A DNA stretch of 41,180 nt from Spirogloea muscicola. Taxonomy: Eukaryota > Streptophyta > Zygnematophyceae > Spirogloeales > Spirogloeaceae. Of the stretch, positions 1 through 15,036 are shown piece after piece. A program made the translations under genes and the position numbers. Every line of letters starts with the position of its first letter. The stretch's first letter is position 1. The notes beneath the pieces are model-generated. The model saw only the letters and a program-made list of their open reading frames with translations, was not told the DNA's origin and did not search any database. The stretch is taken from positions 30,106 to 71,285 of the forward strand of contig WELB01000336.1 of assembly GCA_009602725.1 (NCBI GenBank). The letters run 5' to 3'.

Positions 1-135
1 GCAGAGCATACGCCTGAGCTCGTTGCAGACAGGTTGACACTCGACGTCGCAGAAATGACAGATAGGCTGCCCCATCTGGGCTGGGAGCATATCCTCGCGT
101 CGTGCATATCCCAGACTCGCTATATTCTCGAGTAG
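1..135 (+). CDS. possible 3' end of an upstream reading frame (partial, hypothetical)
   Basis: Frame 1 is open from the first base of the window to a TAG at 133-135, giving 44 residues that include the stretch TDRLPHLGWEHILASC. The composition looks protein-like (mixed hydrophobic and charged, no low complexity) and differs from the GC-rich DNA that follows. I recognise no family. An open run this short can occur by chance, and the true start would lie outside the window. It could equally be the remains of a retroelement. Low confidence. Confidence 0.2.
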   Translation, partial: AEHTPELVADRLTLDVAEMTDRLPHLGWEHILASCISQTRYILE

Positions 136-428
136 GGTATGGAAGCGAGGACCCAAGCAGCCGAAAGAAGAAAGTGTCGATTGCGGCCGGGAGGAGGTGG
201 TCACTGCGGGGGTAGTCTGAGTAGTGTCGGAGCTTTTTCTGCTCAGCACCTCCCACTGCGTGGCCAGCAATGTGTGTGGAAGCGGAACTCTTGTATGCCT
301 CAGTCACCACCACATCAACCAAAGGGGGGACGGTCGCCCGTTCCGGTCTTCCTTTCTTCCACCCCGGTGGGGCCCGGGCCCGCCCGCCTCGTCGCGCCAG
401 GCGTTGCGGGCCCGGCTGCGGCGCGGGC
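136..428 (+). promoter_or_regulatory. 5' flank and putative leader of NSF
   Basis: This is the interval between the upstream open frame and the NSF start codon. Its last part, from about 355, is almost pure G+C, as is the start of the gene. A weak TATA-like TATATT lies at 121-126, too far from the ATG to be decisive. An in-frame ATG at 270 would add 53 residues to NSF. I reject it as the start because NSF proteins begin close to the N domain and the added residues look like translated leader. No transcription start can be read from sequence alone. Confidence 0.3.
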
Positions 429-5948
<5,520 letters not shown>

Positions 5949-6918
5949 ATTATTTCACTAAGTTCTTGTGAGAGCCCTTATACATTTGGTATATTCCGAA
6001 GGCATGCACTATGTAAGATAGGCGCTTTTGCATTCTATAAGGGTTGCTTACATCGAGGCTTAGGCATTTATATGTGAGTTGCATAGGTCAAACAAGTGGA
6101 ACTTGCTCATTCATCGGAGAGGATATCAAGGATCTGATGATCATGTCATGCAACAGGGCGATGAGTGCCATGCGACACCGATAGGACGAATAGCAGACAA
6201 GTGACTGAAATGTTGGAAGTAACGTGGCAGGCAGAGCCACATTGATGTCTAATTATGTCCATGGTTGGACCGTCGAGGCCGTGGGAAGGTAGCCTCGACA
6301 GATGCTTGCATCTTATCAGGCTGGCAACTGGAAGATGAATGGTCCGCTTGCTTATAAGTTCGCAAACAAGCACTGCGAGCTACAGTATATAGCTGCCACG
6401 AGGAAAGCTAATGGCAGCGGCCCTCACGGAAGCTCCTCTTGGCGGGGTGGTTACGCATCGTAGGCTTGGCTAGTGGTCTTGCCAAACATCGCAGAGATGC
6501 CCTTGGCCTTTCAGAGTGACTAGCCTGACACAGAGCATGTAAGCAATTTAGCAAGTTCACCAGTTCGGATGTATTTAATTATCAAATGGAGGAGCTTCAT
6601 CAGATCAATATCAATGTTTGGACTCGGGTTTGCCGACCTCAATTGTGCTGGACTACCCCAATATACCGAGGTAGGGGTCAGAGTCTCCTCCTCATTAGAC
6701 TGGGTCATAGATGTTAGCCAGCAACCTTTCATATAGTTAGGAACCACTATATTGGCAGCCGGATACCTTGCCCTAGGCCGCTGCCATCAGGCAGTGACTC
6801 CACCTCCCAGGCACCAGCCAGCAACTTTCTTGCAGGAATCAGCCACGGACAATGTGAGCAAAGCTAATGACGAGACGCAGCAATGGGCGGCGGAACGGAT
6901 ACAGCAGCGGGCAGGAGC
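5949..6918 (+). other. NSF 3' flank and intergenic DNA
   Basis: No supported gene. The first part should hold the 3' UTR. TGTAA at 6012-6016 is a candidate poly(A) signal of the kind known from green algae, but AATAAA is absent nearby and this is only a guess. From about 6290 to 6500 there is faint similarity to a worn-out retroelement, too weak to classify. The rest is unremarkable. Confidence 0.4.
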
Positions 6919-7463
6919 AGGGCTATAATGAAACAGCTGTCTGGTTAAGCCACATGGCTCTGTTGGCCTTACATGACCGACTATTTGGGCCAGGTGACCC
7001 GCCAGCTGGCTGGCCGGGAAGTGGCCCGCCCGGGTGCGGGCCCCGCCCGTCCCGAATTACCCTTCGCCAAGGTCCGCCCTTTCAAGGGAGGATCTTTGGG
7101 CCCGCCGCGAGGTGGGCCTTGGGGCGACCTGCTCACACCCCTGGAGGGGGGGTGGCACTGGGAAGCATAAGGAGCCTTGGAGGCAGAGGCTCCACAATCA
7201 GTTCGAGCCCGGGAAGCCTCGGAGCAGCCTTGCCGCTGCTCGCCGCCGCAACCGCCGCTGCACTGCGCTGCGGGGCCTGCTGCGCCGGCCTGCGCCCAGG
7301 AGGTAGAGTCGCCGCAAGGCGGCGCCACAGGGCCTGTCTTCCGCTGCGCTATGCTCTAGTGCTTCCTTGTGTAGTGGGTTGGCCCCTAAAACCCCTATGC
7401 TCGAATGCAATAAGGACTCTCTCTCTCTAACTGCATGTTCAGGGCGAGATTCCTTACAAGGGC
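6919..7463 (+). mobile_element. solo LTR A1 with target-site duplication AGGGC
   Basis: A 535-bp family A LTR occupies 6924-7458. It is recognised by similarity to the copies at 25077, 28535 and (reversed) 23828: it opens with a TATAATGAAACAG form of the family's TGTAATGAAACAG and closes with TTACA. AGGGC flanks it exactly at 6919-6923 and 7459-7463. No primer-binding site follows and no polypurine tract precedes it, so this is a solo LTR left by LTR-LTR recombination. The single G to A change at the second base slightly spoils the TG terminus. Confidence 0.85.
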
Positions 7464-7879
7464 TGTGCCCACGGGCTGGCACCACAAGCAGCAGCACGGC
7501 CGCGCCTTTCTTCAACTTCGCAAACTCGACATCTGCGCTCCATATATCCAGTGGTTTTATGTGCCACCCTCCCTCCCGAGTGTATGGGGGGGGGGTCACC
7601 CCAAAGACCGCCTCGTGAGAAACGTGCCTGCCGAGGATAATACAACTCTTTCTAGCGCCATCAAGGGTGTCCGAGCCTGGAAATGCCGTCGGAAGCGTCA
7701 GAGGCTGTGCATGCTGCCGGGAGCTTCTGAGGCTGTCCATGCCGCGGGGAGCTTCGAAGGCCACGCGTAACGCGAGAATCATCCTAGACAACCTAGACGA
7801 GCCTGGACCGAGAAAAGGCGACAAGGCCACTAGAGCCAGGGCTGGCACGTATTTGCATGGCACGAGGCCAACGGCCATA
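7464..7879. other. unclassified retroelement-flank sequence
   Basis: Between the solo LTR and the minus-strand gag remnant I see no intact gene. The stretch has a G run near 7587-7596 and short degenerate repeats at 7690-7755 (two GGAGCTTC-containing units). It may be decayed internal sequence of the family C element to its right, but I could not align it to the gag copies elsewhere in the window. Confidence 0.3.
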
Positions 7880-8032
7880 TTATTCAGGTTTTGTGAAAGG
7901 ATCGTCGGAGGACAAGCCATCCGCACTTGGCTCATCGAGCTCCTCCAGGTCGTCGGCGAGGTCCTCGACCTCGAGGGTTGGTACGGCCAGTGGAGGAGGG
8001 CTAGGGCAGGGGCTGGAGCTCGGCGACTCCAT
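7880..8032 (-). pseudogene. Gag N-terminus of family C element, truncated
   Basis: On the minus strand an ATG at 8032 opens a 50-codon frame that starts MESPSSSP and reads into an acidic stretch (EVEDLADDLEELDEP) before TAA at 7880. Three other copies in the window start the same way: MESADSS at 16397, MESEDSS at 20075 (minus) and MESADTS at 34143. Gag is the structural protein of the retrotransposon particle. The capsid-type region and zinc knuckle are missing, so this is a fragment. Confidence 0.6.
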
Positions 8033-8601
8033 GCCTTATGCACCACACACTGACGGATCAAGTCAGAGGCGGCAGACATATCGAGGATCCATACTGTCAA
8101 GATAATATTCAGAAGGACTGGTGCCCCAGACCAACAAGCATTCATGACAGCGCGTGCATCATACCTTCGACCCACAAAGCTGTACGAACAGCAAGAGGCA
8201 GGGACCAGGAGTGGAACACCAAGCAGCCCCTGGCGTACGGCCAGATTTTGCCGGCCACCGGCGACCAGGTTCACTTCCATGCCATACTGGCCAGCAATCC
8301 GCCGGACACAGGTGGTTTACGCAGGCAAGTACTGACCTGGCAATTGAGATTGCCGCTGGGACGAAGAGCCGCTTGGCATCTTGAAGGCCCCTTACGTGGA
8401 TGTCGGAGGCGAGAGGTCGGCACACGTGCCGCTTCGCCGATGACAGCTCCACGTCCACTCTGGAAAAAGGTTCACTCGAACAAGAAGATCCAGTCTAGAA
8501 TACAGAGGGATCTTTGCACTGTGAGCAGTAAAACACAACTGTTCACGTGACGGGCTGGATGCAATCGTGACTGGCTAGATGCAAGAACTCCTCTGATACC
8601 A
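8033..8601 (-). mobile_element. family C leader and primer-binding site (minus strand)
   Basis: The untranslated leader lies between the gag ATG and the LTR. The PBS reads CCTCTGATACCA at 8590-8601, the reverse complement of TGGTATCAGAGG, which pairs with the 3' end of initiator-Met tRNA over its first 11 nt. The leader is recognisably like those at 15832-16396 and 33584-34142. This fixes the adjoining LTR as the 5' LTR of a minus-strand element. Confidence 0.7.
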
Positions 8602-9095
8602 GTGTAGCATCCCTGTCCCTACTCACACAGTTAGGGTCAGAATGTCCTGGTTTGGATTCAAGCATAGGGTGTTTTGGAGACAACCCTCATACAGGACAAC
8701 GCCAATATACGCACATACGCGCACAGAGCGCAGCGGAAGTCTCACCCCGAGGCACCGCCCTAGGGCGGTGACTCTACCACTAGACTTACAGAGAGCCGGC
8801 GGGGCCCGCAGAGATGAGCTGCGGCGACGGGCTGGCAGCAGGCGACAGCAGCAGAGCTGTGGCGGCGGTGGCGGCAGCAGGCAGCAGCTGGGCTGGCTAG
8901 GCAGCAGCAGAGCTGTGTCTCTCGCGGCGTTGGTCGGACTGAGGAGTCTGGCCTCGGCCCACTACGTGTAGCGTTTCTCCTGCCGCCCCACCCCAGAGGG
9001 TGTGACGAGGGTTGCCCCCGAGGCCCTCCCCCGGAGGGGCGGGCCTGACGAATGGGGATACAGGAATTCACTGGGGGACTGGCGCGTGCCGCGCG

Positions 9096-9300
9096 TGGCG
9101 CATGCAACGCGTGCCGCGTGGCGCGTGCTGCTCGTGGCACGAGCTTGACGAATGGAAAGGCGAGTCGCGTGGCGCGTGCTGCGCGTGGCGCGAGTCTGAC
9201 GAATGGGAAGGCGAGTCGCGTGGCGCGTGCTGCGCGTGGCGCGAGCCGGACGAATGGAAAGACGAGTCGCGTAGCGAGTGCTGCGCGTGGCGCGCGCTGC
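9096..9300 (+). repeat. 51-bp tandem repeat inside LTR C1
   Basis: The landmark GACGAATGG recurs at 9147, 9198 and 9249, exactly 51 bp apart, within units rich in GCGCGTGGCGCG. Partial units extend to both sides. The period is a multiple of three, which explains the repetitive open frames over it. The matching position of LTR C2 carries an unrelated repeat. Confidence 0.9.
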
Positions 9301-9387
9301 ACGTGGCGCGTGCAGTGCGTGCGGCGGGCCGCACGTGCCCAGGATCTCAGCCCACTCTTAGCTACCCGTCGTGCAGCGAAGTTATCC

Positions 9388-9414
9388 GTACCGTTTGGGA
9401 CTCCCAAACGGTAC
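9388..9414. repeat. 27-bp palindrome in LTR C1
   Basis: Two perfect 13-nt arms, GTACCGTTTGGGA and its reverse complement, are separated by a single C. A diverged version of the same palindrome sits at 15100-15124 in LTR C2, so it is a property of the family. It lies near the sense-strand 5' end of the LTR, where promoter elements are expected. Confidence 0.85.
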
Positions 9415-9477
9415 ATACGATACGATTATGTAAGGTAAGAGGCACCGTTGGTACACTTGAACGAGGGGAACGTTACA

Positions 9478-9742
9478 GGGTAAGTCCGGGAAAAGTTGGG
9501 ACAAATGTGTGAACCACATGTCAGCGTCGACAGCACTGTTTGCTTATAGAACGTGGGAGCGCATGTCATCCTCACACATAGCTGAGGTACAGCCAGTCCT
9601 CCAAAGCATCACGAGTGATTCACGCTATGTTCCACGACGATCATATGTGCAGCTTGCTGTAACGTAGAAAACTTGAAATTGTTACTACTTTTTGAAATCA
9701 CGAAGAAGCGTCCACTCCTGAGGCACTGATTGGGAGTCTTTC
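9478..9742. other. spacer, no feature seen
   Basis: Between LTRs C1 and D1 I find no gene, repeat or recognisable retroelement domain. Confidence 0.5.
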
Positions 9743-10464
9743 TGTGACGTCCTGATCCCTATACACGCAATTAGGGGTTAGTACGTCCTTATTGAGTTCG
9801 GACCTAGGGGGTCTAGGAACTTTCCCCCTACGTAGTGGAACGCCAGCGCACACGGTGCACTCAAGTGCATCAAATAACACAGCGGAAGTCTTACCCTGAG
9901 GCGCCGCCAGAAGGCGGCGACTCTACCGAGGGTCTGGTATAGTAGCTGTCCCCAGATGGGGCGCAACCATGGCACTTACGGAGAGCCGGCGATGTCCACA
10001 GCGACGAGCTGCGGCGATGGGCCGGGCAGCAGACAGCAGCAGCAGGGCTGGGGCGGCGGCTGCGGCAGCAGGCAAGCAGGGCTATGCCTCTCTCTGGGCG
10101 TCACTGGTCCGACTTAAGAGTCTGGCCTCGGCCTATTACTTATAGCGTTTCACCTGCCACCCCTCCCCGGAGGGTGTGACGAGGGTAGCCCCAAGGTCCG
10201 GCCCCCGGAGGAGCGGACCCGCACAATGGGGGGACGACTGGGCGTCGACGACAAGGTCCGGACCCTGGAAGAGCGGACCCGCACAAAGAGGATACAGGGT
10301 GGCGTGCCGCGCGTACTGTGGGCTGCGCGTGGCGCGAGCCTGACTGATAGGAATACAAGTCCAGGGGACTGGCGCGTGGCGCGCGTGACTGGCGCGTGGC
10401 GCGCGTAGCGCGCGTTAAGCCGCTTACCGGAACCGTTTGGCTCTACAACGGGGGGGACGTCACA
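9743..10464 (-). mobile_element. LTR D1, family D (minus strand)
   Basis: The ends are an 8-bp perfect inverted repeat, TGTGACGT and ACGTCACA. A partial second copy is at 23562-23827. The sense strand carries the shared core (TCTCCGTAAGT, the GCCGCC/GGCGGC hairpin at 9903-9918, TTCCGCTGTG). A 60-bp direct duplication starts at AAGGTCCGG, 10193 and 10253. To its right CTTCCCCTC could be a reversed polypurine tract, making this a 3' LTR. Alternatively flanks CTTTC/CTTCC could be an imperfect target duplication of a solo LTR. I cannot decide. Confidence 0.75.
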
Positions 10465-10904
10465 CTTCCCCTCAATATTTGACCTATATATAACGAGCAA
10501 GGCTAGTATAGATGCGAGGCCAAGACCTCACCATTGGCTCAACACCACCCGCTTAAGCGAGCCGACCTTCAAGCAAGTATGTGGCGATTTTGACTGCTGG
10601 ATGAAGGCTGCGCAGCGAGCCCTGCAGCGCCTGAAGGCTGGGCTGCCCGACCATGTAGGCGTGCTCTGTTGTGGACGCCAACAGCTATAACATATCCGAA
10701 CCTGCTCAAATCCTAAGCCCTCCAATGTTCCACCATGATGGAGGGATTGGCCCTTTCTATTCTATACACCTCGCGCAGGTGTATCGCATGCGCCTGTCTG
10801 TCTCGCTGCAGCCGATGGCACGCACGCTGCATCTACGTGCCAGTCGTGCGCTACCCGGAGACGAGTTTCTCCGACCTGCGGCTGCTCAACAGGGTATACT
10901 GAGT
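10465..10904 (+). pseudogene. decayed retroelement DNA with a possible Gag fragment
   Basis: Around 10563-10668 the plus strand reads ...ALQRLKAGLPDHVG, which resembles the segment QRFKAGLP found in the intact-looking Gag at 19194-20075 and in the copy near 32385. The match is short and the surroundings do not align, so this is at best a small Gag relic. The remainder holds no gene I can support. Confidence 0.35.
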
Positions 10905-11045
10905 GCTTCGTTGCTAATAATCCCCTGCGTGCTATAACGGTCTTCTCTGGCCCCTTCAAACTTTGTTAATTCCTTTTTCTGGGCGGGCCTCTCACAGCCA
11001 CTGTTCTCGCCTGGAAGCGTCTTCTCTTCTACAGCCTAGCCAACA
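10905..11045 (+). repeat. dispersed repeat G, copy 1
   Basis: Shares the ordered blocks TCTCTGGCCCCTTC, a T-rich stretch, a GGGC...CTCTCACAGCC hairpin and CTGGAAGCGTCTTCTCTT with 40740-40920. A third, more diverged copy is at 36301-36420. It matches no LTR, coding domain or known small RNA that I recognise. Confidence 0.7.
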
Positions 11046-11385
11046 AAGACCCTTACCATTAGGCTTCATGCACACGAGGCGTAGGACAGCTAGAAGCTAG
11101 TAGTAGCTAGAAGTCACGACCATCTGGCAAGCGCTCCCTGAGTGAAGCATGGATAAGTCTGGGTCGGAAGGTGGTTTGGAAAAAGCCAGGGCCAGTGAGG
11201 GGCCGCCAAATTTCTGCTCCACGGGGTGCTCGAGAAGTCTTATATTATCCGAGATTGCGAGCCGTGCTTCCGCCTTCGCGCCTTGTCCGGCATTCCTGAT
11301 GGGCGGCGACAACGGCAATGACAAGTCCCAGTCCGAGCATCTGTATCTTTTGGCAGCGCCTGCATCCGATGTGGTTTAAGCTTGC
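11046..11385. other. unclassified sequence
   Basis: A 76-codon open frame at 11149-11379 (+) has no recognisable motif and lies in retroelement surroundings. I do not call it a gene. Confidence 0.3.
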
Positions 11386-11617
11386 TGTAGCTTCGGTCCC
11401 TAAGAGGCAGAGTAGAGCCGAATGCGTCCTTTGTAGGAGTGAGTGCTTGGGACAACCGCCCGCCACAAGAAAGCACTCCGACACAGCGGAAGACTTGCCC
11501 TATGGCGCTGCCGCAGCAGCTCCACCGGCAGCAGCTCCACCTCCCGAGCACGCGCTGCTGACTTGCCTCCACCGGGGCACCGCCAAGGCCTCCAAAGCGA
11601 GCCGGCAACGGGGCAGC
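11386..11617 (-). mobile_element. partial LTR E1 (minus strand), cut by LTR A5
   Basis: Begins TGTAGCTTCGGTCCC and carries the minus-strand form of the shared LTR core, including GCAGCGGAAG-like CACAGCGGAAGACTTGCCC. It aligns with 14196-14310. The sequence stops exactly where the family A LTR begins at 11618, so A5 probably inserted here. Confidence 0.6.
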
Positions 11618-12073
11618 TGTAAGAATACTGCCGTTTGCTTAAGCCACACGTGATTAAAGTTACATCAATATGCCCGCCACAAGGCAGGCCACGGGGCGAC
11701 CCGCTCAAACCCCAGGAGGGGGGTAGCACGGGGAAAGCACTATGAGCCTTGGGTCGAGACAGACAGAAATTCGGACCGGTAACGTCTAAGGGCAGCTTTG
11801 CTGCTGCCTGCCGCCGCAGCCGCCGCCGCAGCCTGCTGCGAAGCTTGCTGCGGGGAGTCTGTGGCTGCGCACCTTGGGGAACAGCTGCTGGCTTGCGCCC
11901 ATGAGGTGGAGTCGCCGCAGGACGGCGCCGCCACTGGGCCTGTCTTCCCCTGCGCGTTCATTTATTTATGCGCTAGTGCTTCACTGTGTAGTGAGTTCGC
12001 TCCCAGACCCCTACAGCCGAACCTAAGAAGGACGAGTCATCCAAAGTGCGCTGTGTAGGGCGAGTTCTTTACA
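11618..12073 (+). mobile_element. degenerate 5' LTR A5, family A
   Basis: Runs from TGTAAGAATACTGCC to TTCTTTACA and is shorter (456 bp) and more diverged than the other A LTRs. It keeps the TTAAGCCACA start region, the GGAGGGGGGTAGCACGGGGAAAGCAC block, the GTGGAGTCGCCGCAGG hairpin region and the GGCGAGTTCTTTACA end. A PBS follows directly, marking it as a 5' LTR. Confidence 0.75.
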
Positions 12074-12075
12074 TT

Positions 12076-12087
12076 TGGTATCAGAGG
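12076..12087 (+). other. primer-binding site of the A5 element
   Basis: TGGTATCAGAGG, complementary over 11 nt to the 3' end of plant initiator-Met tRNA, lies two bases after the LTR. Confidence 0.85.
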
Positions 12088-12089
12088 CC

Positions 12090-14195
12090 GATTGGCCGTT
12101 GGCCACCCCGCTGATGTGCTGGGTCCATGCAACATTCCCATTCGCATTCAGCAATACAAGACCGAAGTGCCTTGTTACGCCATTGCATTGGCTGGCTGCT
12201 GCATTTGATGTGATATTGGTTGATGATAATGGGTGATTGGCTTTGTGCCACATCCGCATGCCGTTGATTTAGAAGGCTGAGCCGGCCAACTTGCACCTAA
12301 CAACGTGGCGCGAGGCGCTTCCTCCTTTGCAATAGGCCTCCCTGTGGACCGCCGCCGGCGGCAGGGGCTTCCATTCTGCTGCCCCCCATGCAGATGAAGC
12401 GATTGATTTATGAGAACACTGTGCAGACGGCATCGCTTGTGATGGTGGCGTTGAATGACGAGTCTGAGCCTGACTCGTGTGTAAATGCTGAGGGTCCCTA
12501 TGGCGGTGTTTTTGACAGTTGCTGGAGGAGTTTGCTGATGTATTTTCCGACTCTCTTCCGGACGGTCTGCCTCCTCATCGAGGTGTGGCTCATACCATTT
12601 CCATAACGCCAGGCGCTAATTCGCCGTACCGTCCCATGTACCGGCTCTCAAATGTCGAGAAAAATGGCAATCCAGGTGGAGGCTCTGCTGCTGAAGGGCC
12701 ATACTGAGCACCTCAGTTGCTGTACGGTGCACCTATCCTCTTTGTCAAGAAGAAGGGTGGCAGTATTTTGGATGTGCATTGACTATCGGGCTTTGAACAA
12801 GCTCACTATCGAGAAGCGAAACCCGTTGCCTTGAATCGACTATCTGTTCGATTGGCTCGCAGGGGCTACGGTGTTAGCTCCCTGGACCTGCAAAGTGGGT
12901 ATCACCAGATTCGGATGTTCCAAAGTCGGCATTCCGTACGCCGCTTAGACACTTTCACTTCAAGGTGCTTAGCTTTGGTTTGACAATGGACCGGCTACCT
13001 TCTGTAATGACGGGGGTCTTTCGCCCCCTGCTCTTTGATTATGCGCTGATTTACTTGGAGGACATACTGGTGTTCAGCAAACCGCCGGAGGATCACGTGG
13101 GGCACCTGCGCCGAGTGCTGCAGTTGCGTGAGATGCAGTTGTATGCCAAGAGGTCCACGTGCCGTTTTAACCAGCCAGAGCTGATATGTTTTGGGCATGT
13201 CGTGGGCAAAGACGGCATCGTGTCGACATTAACAAAAAATTGTCGCAAGGGATTGGCCTGTGCCACGAAATGTACCTCTGGCGCTCCTTTTGGGTTTCGC
13301 AAATTACTTCCGTAAGTTTTGAAAACAAGGCTAAGGGAACTTGGCACTTCCTCTTACGAAGCTGACTCGTAAAAACGTACCCTGGGAGCGGTCGTCCGAA
13401 TGCCAGAGGGCATTTGAGGGAATACAACAGGCTCTGACATCTCCGCCTGTACTGGTCATCTATTGGGAAGACGTGCCATATGAGCTCATCTGTGATGCCT
13501 CTTGACCGGCATTGGTGCCGTGCTCTTGCAAGAGGGTCACCGAAAGCGGTTGAGAGTCGCTTGCTGATCATTGGCGAGCGAAATTCTACTACAGGCGAGC
13601 AGGATTGCTGGCTGTGGTGCACGCCTTACGTGTCGGGCGTTGCACCTGGAAGGTCTGGAATTTGCAGTTGTCACGAATCATTGCTCTTCTCACACACAGC
13701 AGCATTTGACTCGGCTTCAGACTCAATGGGCTGAGTGTGTGGCATCCATCAGGTGTACCGCCCTGGACAGCTTGATGTTGCGGACCGCGTGAGTCGCAAG
13801 AGTGGAGGGGCTGATCTGTTGGCTACCTTGAACGCTTCTGGAGTGCGGGCTGCAGGACTGCGTCCGACTCGTCGAGCTTTTCGGCAAGCCACGGCCGACC
13901 GCTCTGAGCTGTACGTGCGTATTCGTGCAGGATATAGCAAAGACCCATGATTTGCTGAGGCAGCCAACGTACGCACCCTCGCCCATGACATAGGCTTCTG
14001 GTGACAAGGCGCCGCTTTTGTGGTCCCGGACTGCAATGTCCTGCGCACTGACATCATGCAGGAGCTGCATGATACGCCTTCAGTGGTCATCTGGGAGTAA
14101 GCAAGACCAAATAGGCTTTGCGACGCCTCTTTTGGTGGAAGGGCTTTTCAGCTAGGTGCATGCTTTCATGACAAGCTGTGCCACATGCCAACGTT
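12090..14195 (+). pseudogene. Pol remnant of the A5 element (PR end, RT, RNase H, IN zinc finger)
   Basis: The PBS is followed at once by the end of the protease region (reading like 27450-27560), so leader, gag and most of PR are deleted. RT pieces follow in several frames: LEEFADVFSD near 12519, CIDYRALNKL near 12775, SLDLQSGYHQIRM near 12880, and IYLEDILVFSK at 13049, where the first catalytic Asp of YxDD has become Glu. RNase H remains near 13480-13740, a VYRPGQLDVADRVSR linker at 13757, and a decayed HHCC zinc finger of integrase at 14070-14190. Frameshifts and stops throughout; not functional. Confidence 0.8.
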
Positions 14196-14310
14196 GTGAT
14201 GTTCGTTCCCTAAGACGCAGGTTGGAGCCGAATGCGTCCTTATTGAGATTGAGTGCTTGGGTATAAGCACCCACCACGAGGAAGCACTCCGTGTCGTGCC
14301 TGCCCGTATA
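14196..14310 (-). mobile_element. partial LTR E2 (minus strand)
   Basis: Starts TGTGATGTTCGTTCCC and shares GAGCCGAATGCGTCC, GAGTGCTTGGG and GAAGCACTCCG with LTR E1 at 11386. Similarity fades near 14310. It ends the A5 pol remnant abruptly, which suggests insertion or recombination there. Confidence 0.5.
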
Positions 14311-15036
14311 GCGCTCACTACGCGTCGAAGTGCCAAACCTGAAGCTCCGCCTACAGGCCAGGACTCTGCTTGGCTAGCAGCAGCCTGCCCTGCATGGCCT
14401 CACTACCAGGTCAGCAGGCATGCAAAGAATGTGGCAATTTGCATCACCAGACCAAACGCTAAGTCCTCGTCTCCCTCTCTCTCGCATAGTCACCCGCGCT
14501 CCGGGATCTCTCACCGCTCCGGCCCTCTGGCCACCCTGACCTGGAGCGCTGGCCTACTCGGGACGCGCGCCGAAACCTCCGAGCCCTTGCCGGCGGCTGT
14601 GGCGGCGGCGGCGCCAGGTTGCTCTCCAACGGGGGACTTTGCGGACACGTGGCCTCTCTCCGCCGTCCGATCTCTTAAGAGGCCACCCCGCGAGGGGGGT
14701 TCAAGACAGTAGGACCAAGGACTAGCAACCGCTGCGTAACTCCAGAGCAACAGTACGACCTCGAGGCTATTATCTCTCCACGGCGGCCAGGCTATTTCCT
14801 GCCCCCCACGGGTTTTGGCCGCCGGCTCCCGCTCCACGCTCCGCGTGGCTCCTCCTCCGTTGCAGCGCCTCGCTGCCTCACCAGGCAAGCGCCCGCTCCC
14901 ACCGATTGCTCTGCGGACCCCCCACCAGCCTCCTGCTGCCCCCATGGCCAGCAACCTTTCCCGGTTGCATGGCCTCTAGTGGCGTAATCGCCGTCTTCTC
15001 CTGCAACATGGCCGGCAGATCGCCGCCCACCCATGC
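14311..15036. other. GC-rich unclassified sequence
   Basis: No gene, LTR or coding domain recognised. The open frames over 14511-14954 and neighbours come from high G+C. It may be the rest of LTR E2, but there is no second full copy to test this. Confidence 0.3.

Larger units (their letters stand above)
8603..9477 (-). mobile_element. 5' LTR C1, family C (minus strand)
   Basis: On the sense strand the LTR runs TGTAACGTTCCCC to GCTACA and is followed by the PBS. It is similar at both ends and in its core to the plus-strand copy at 15037-15818. It holds a 51-bp tandem repeat, a 27-bp palindrome near its 5' end, and the shared core (CTCTCTGTAAGT motif, ACCGCC/GGCGGT hairpin, TTCCGCTGCG). The long open frames seen across it on both strands come from its GC-rich repeats and are not genes. 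Confidence 0.85.

Noticed and set aside
270-428. N-terminal extension of NSF from the in-frame ATG at 270
   Set aside because: NSF proteins have no such extension, the added residues look like translated GC-rich leader, and ATG 429 has the better context.
6290-6510. possible Ty1/copia RNase H relic (CELQYIAATRKANG)
   Set aside because: Only a handful of residues resemble the copia motif, with nothing in order on either side.
7198-8280. 360-codon open frame on the minus strand
   Set aside because: It crosses a solo LTR boundary, its target duplication and a gag leader in the wrong frame. It is open because of high G+C and codes for no recognisable domain.
8760-9416. 218-codon minus-strand frame with repeated Arg/Ala-rich units
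   Set aside because: It is the translation of the 51-bp tandem repeat in LTR C1, whose period is a multiple of three.
12076-12087. PBS motifs read as parts of tRNA genes
   Set aside because: Only 11-12 nt of complementarity to initiator-Met tRNA directly after LTR ends; no cloverleaf around any of the seven sites.
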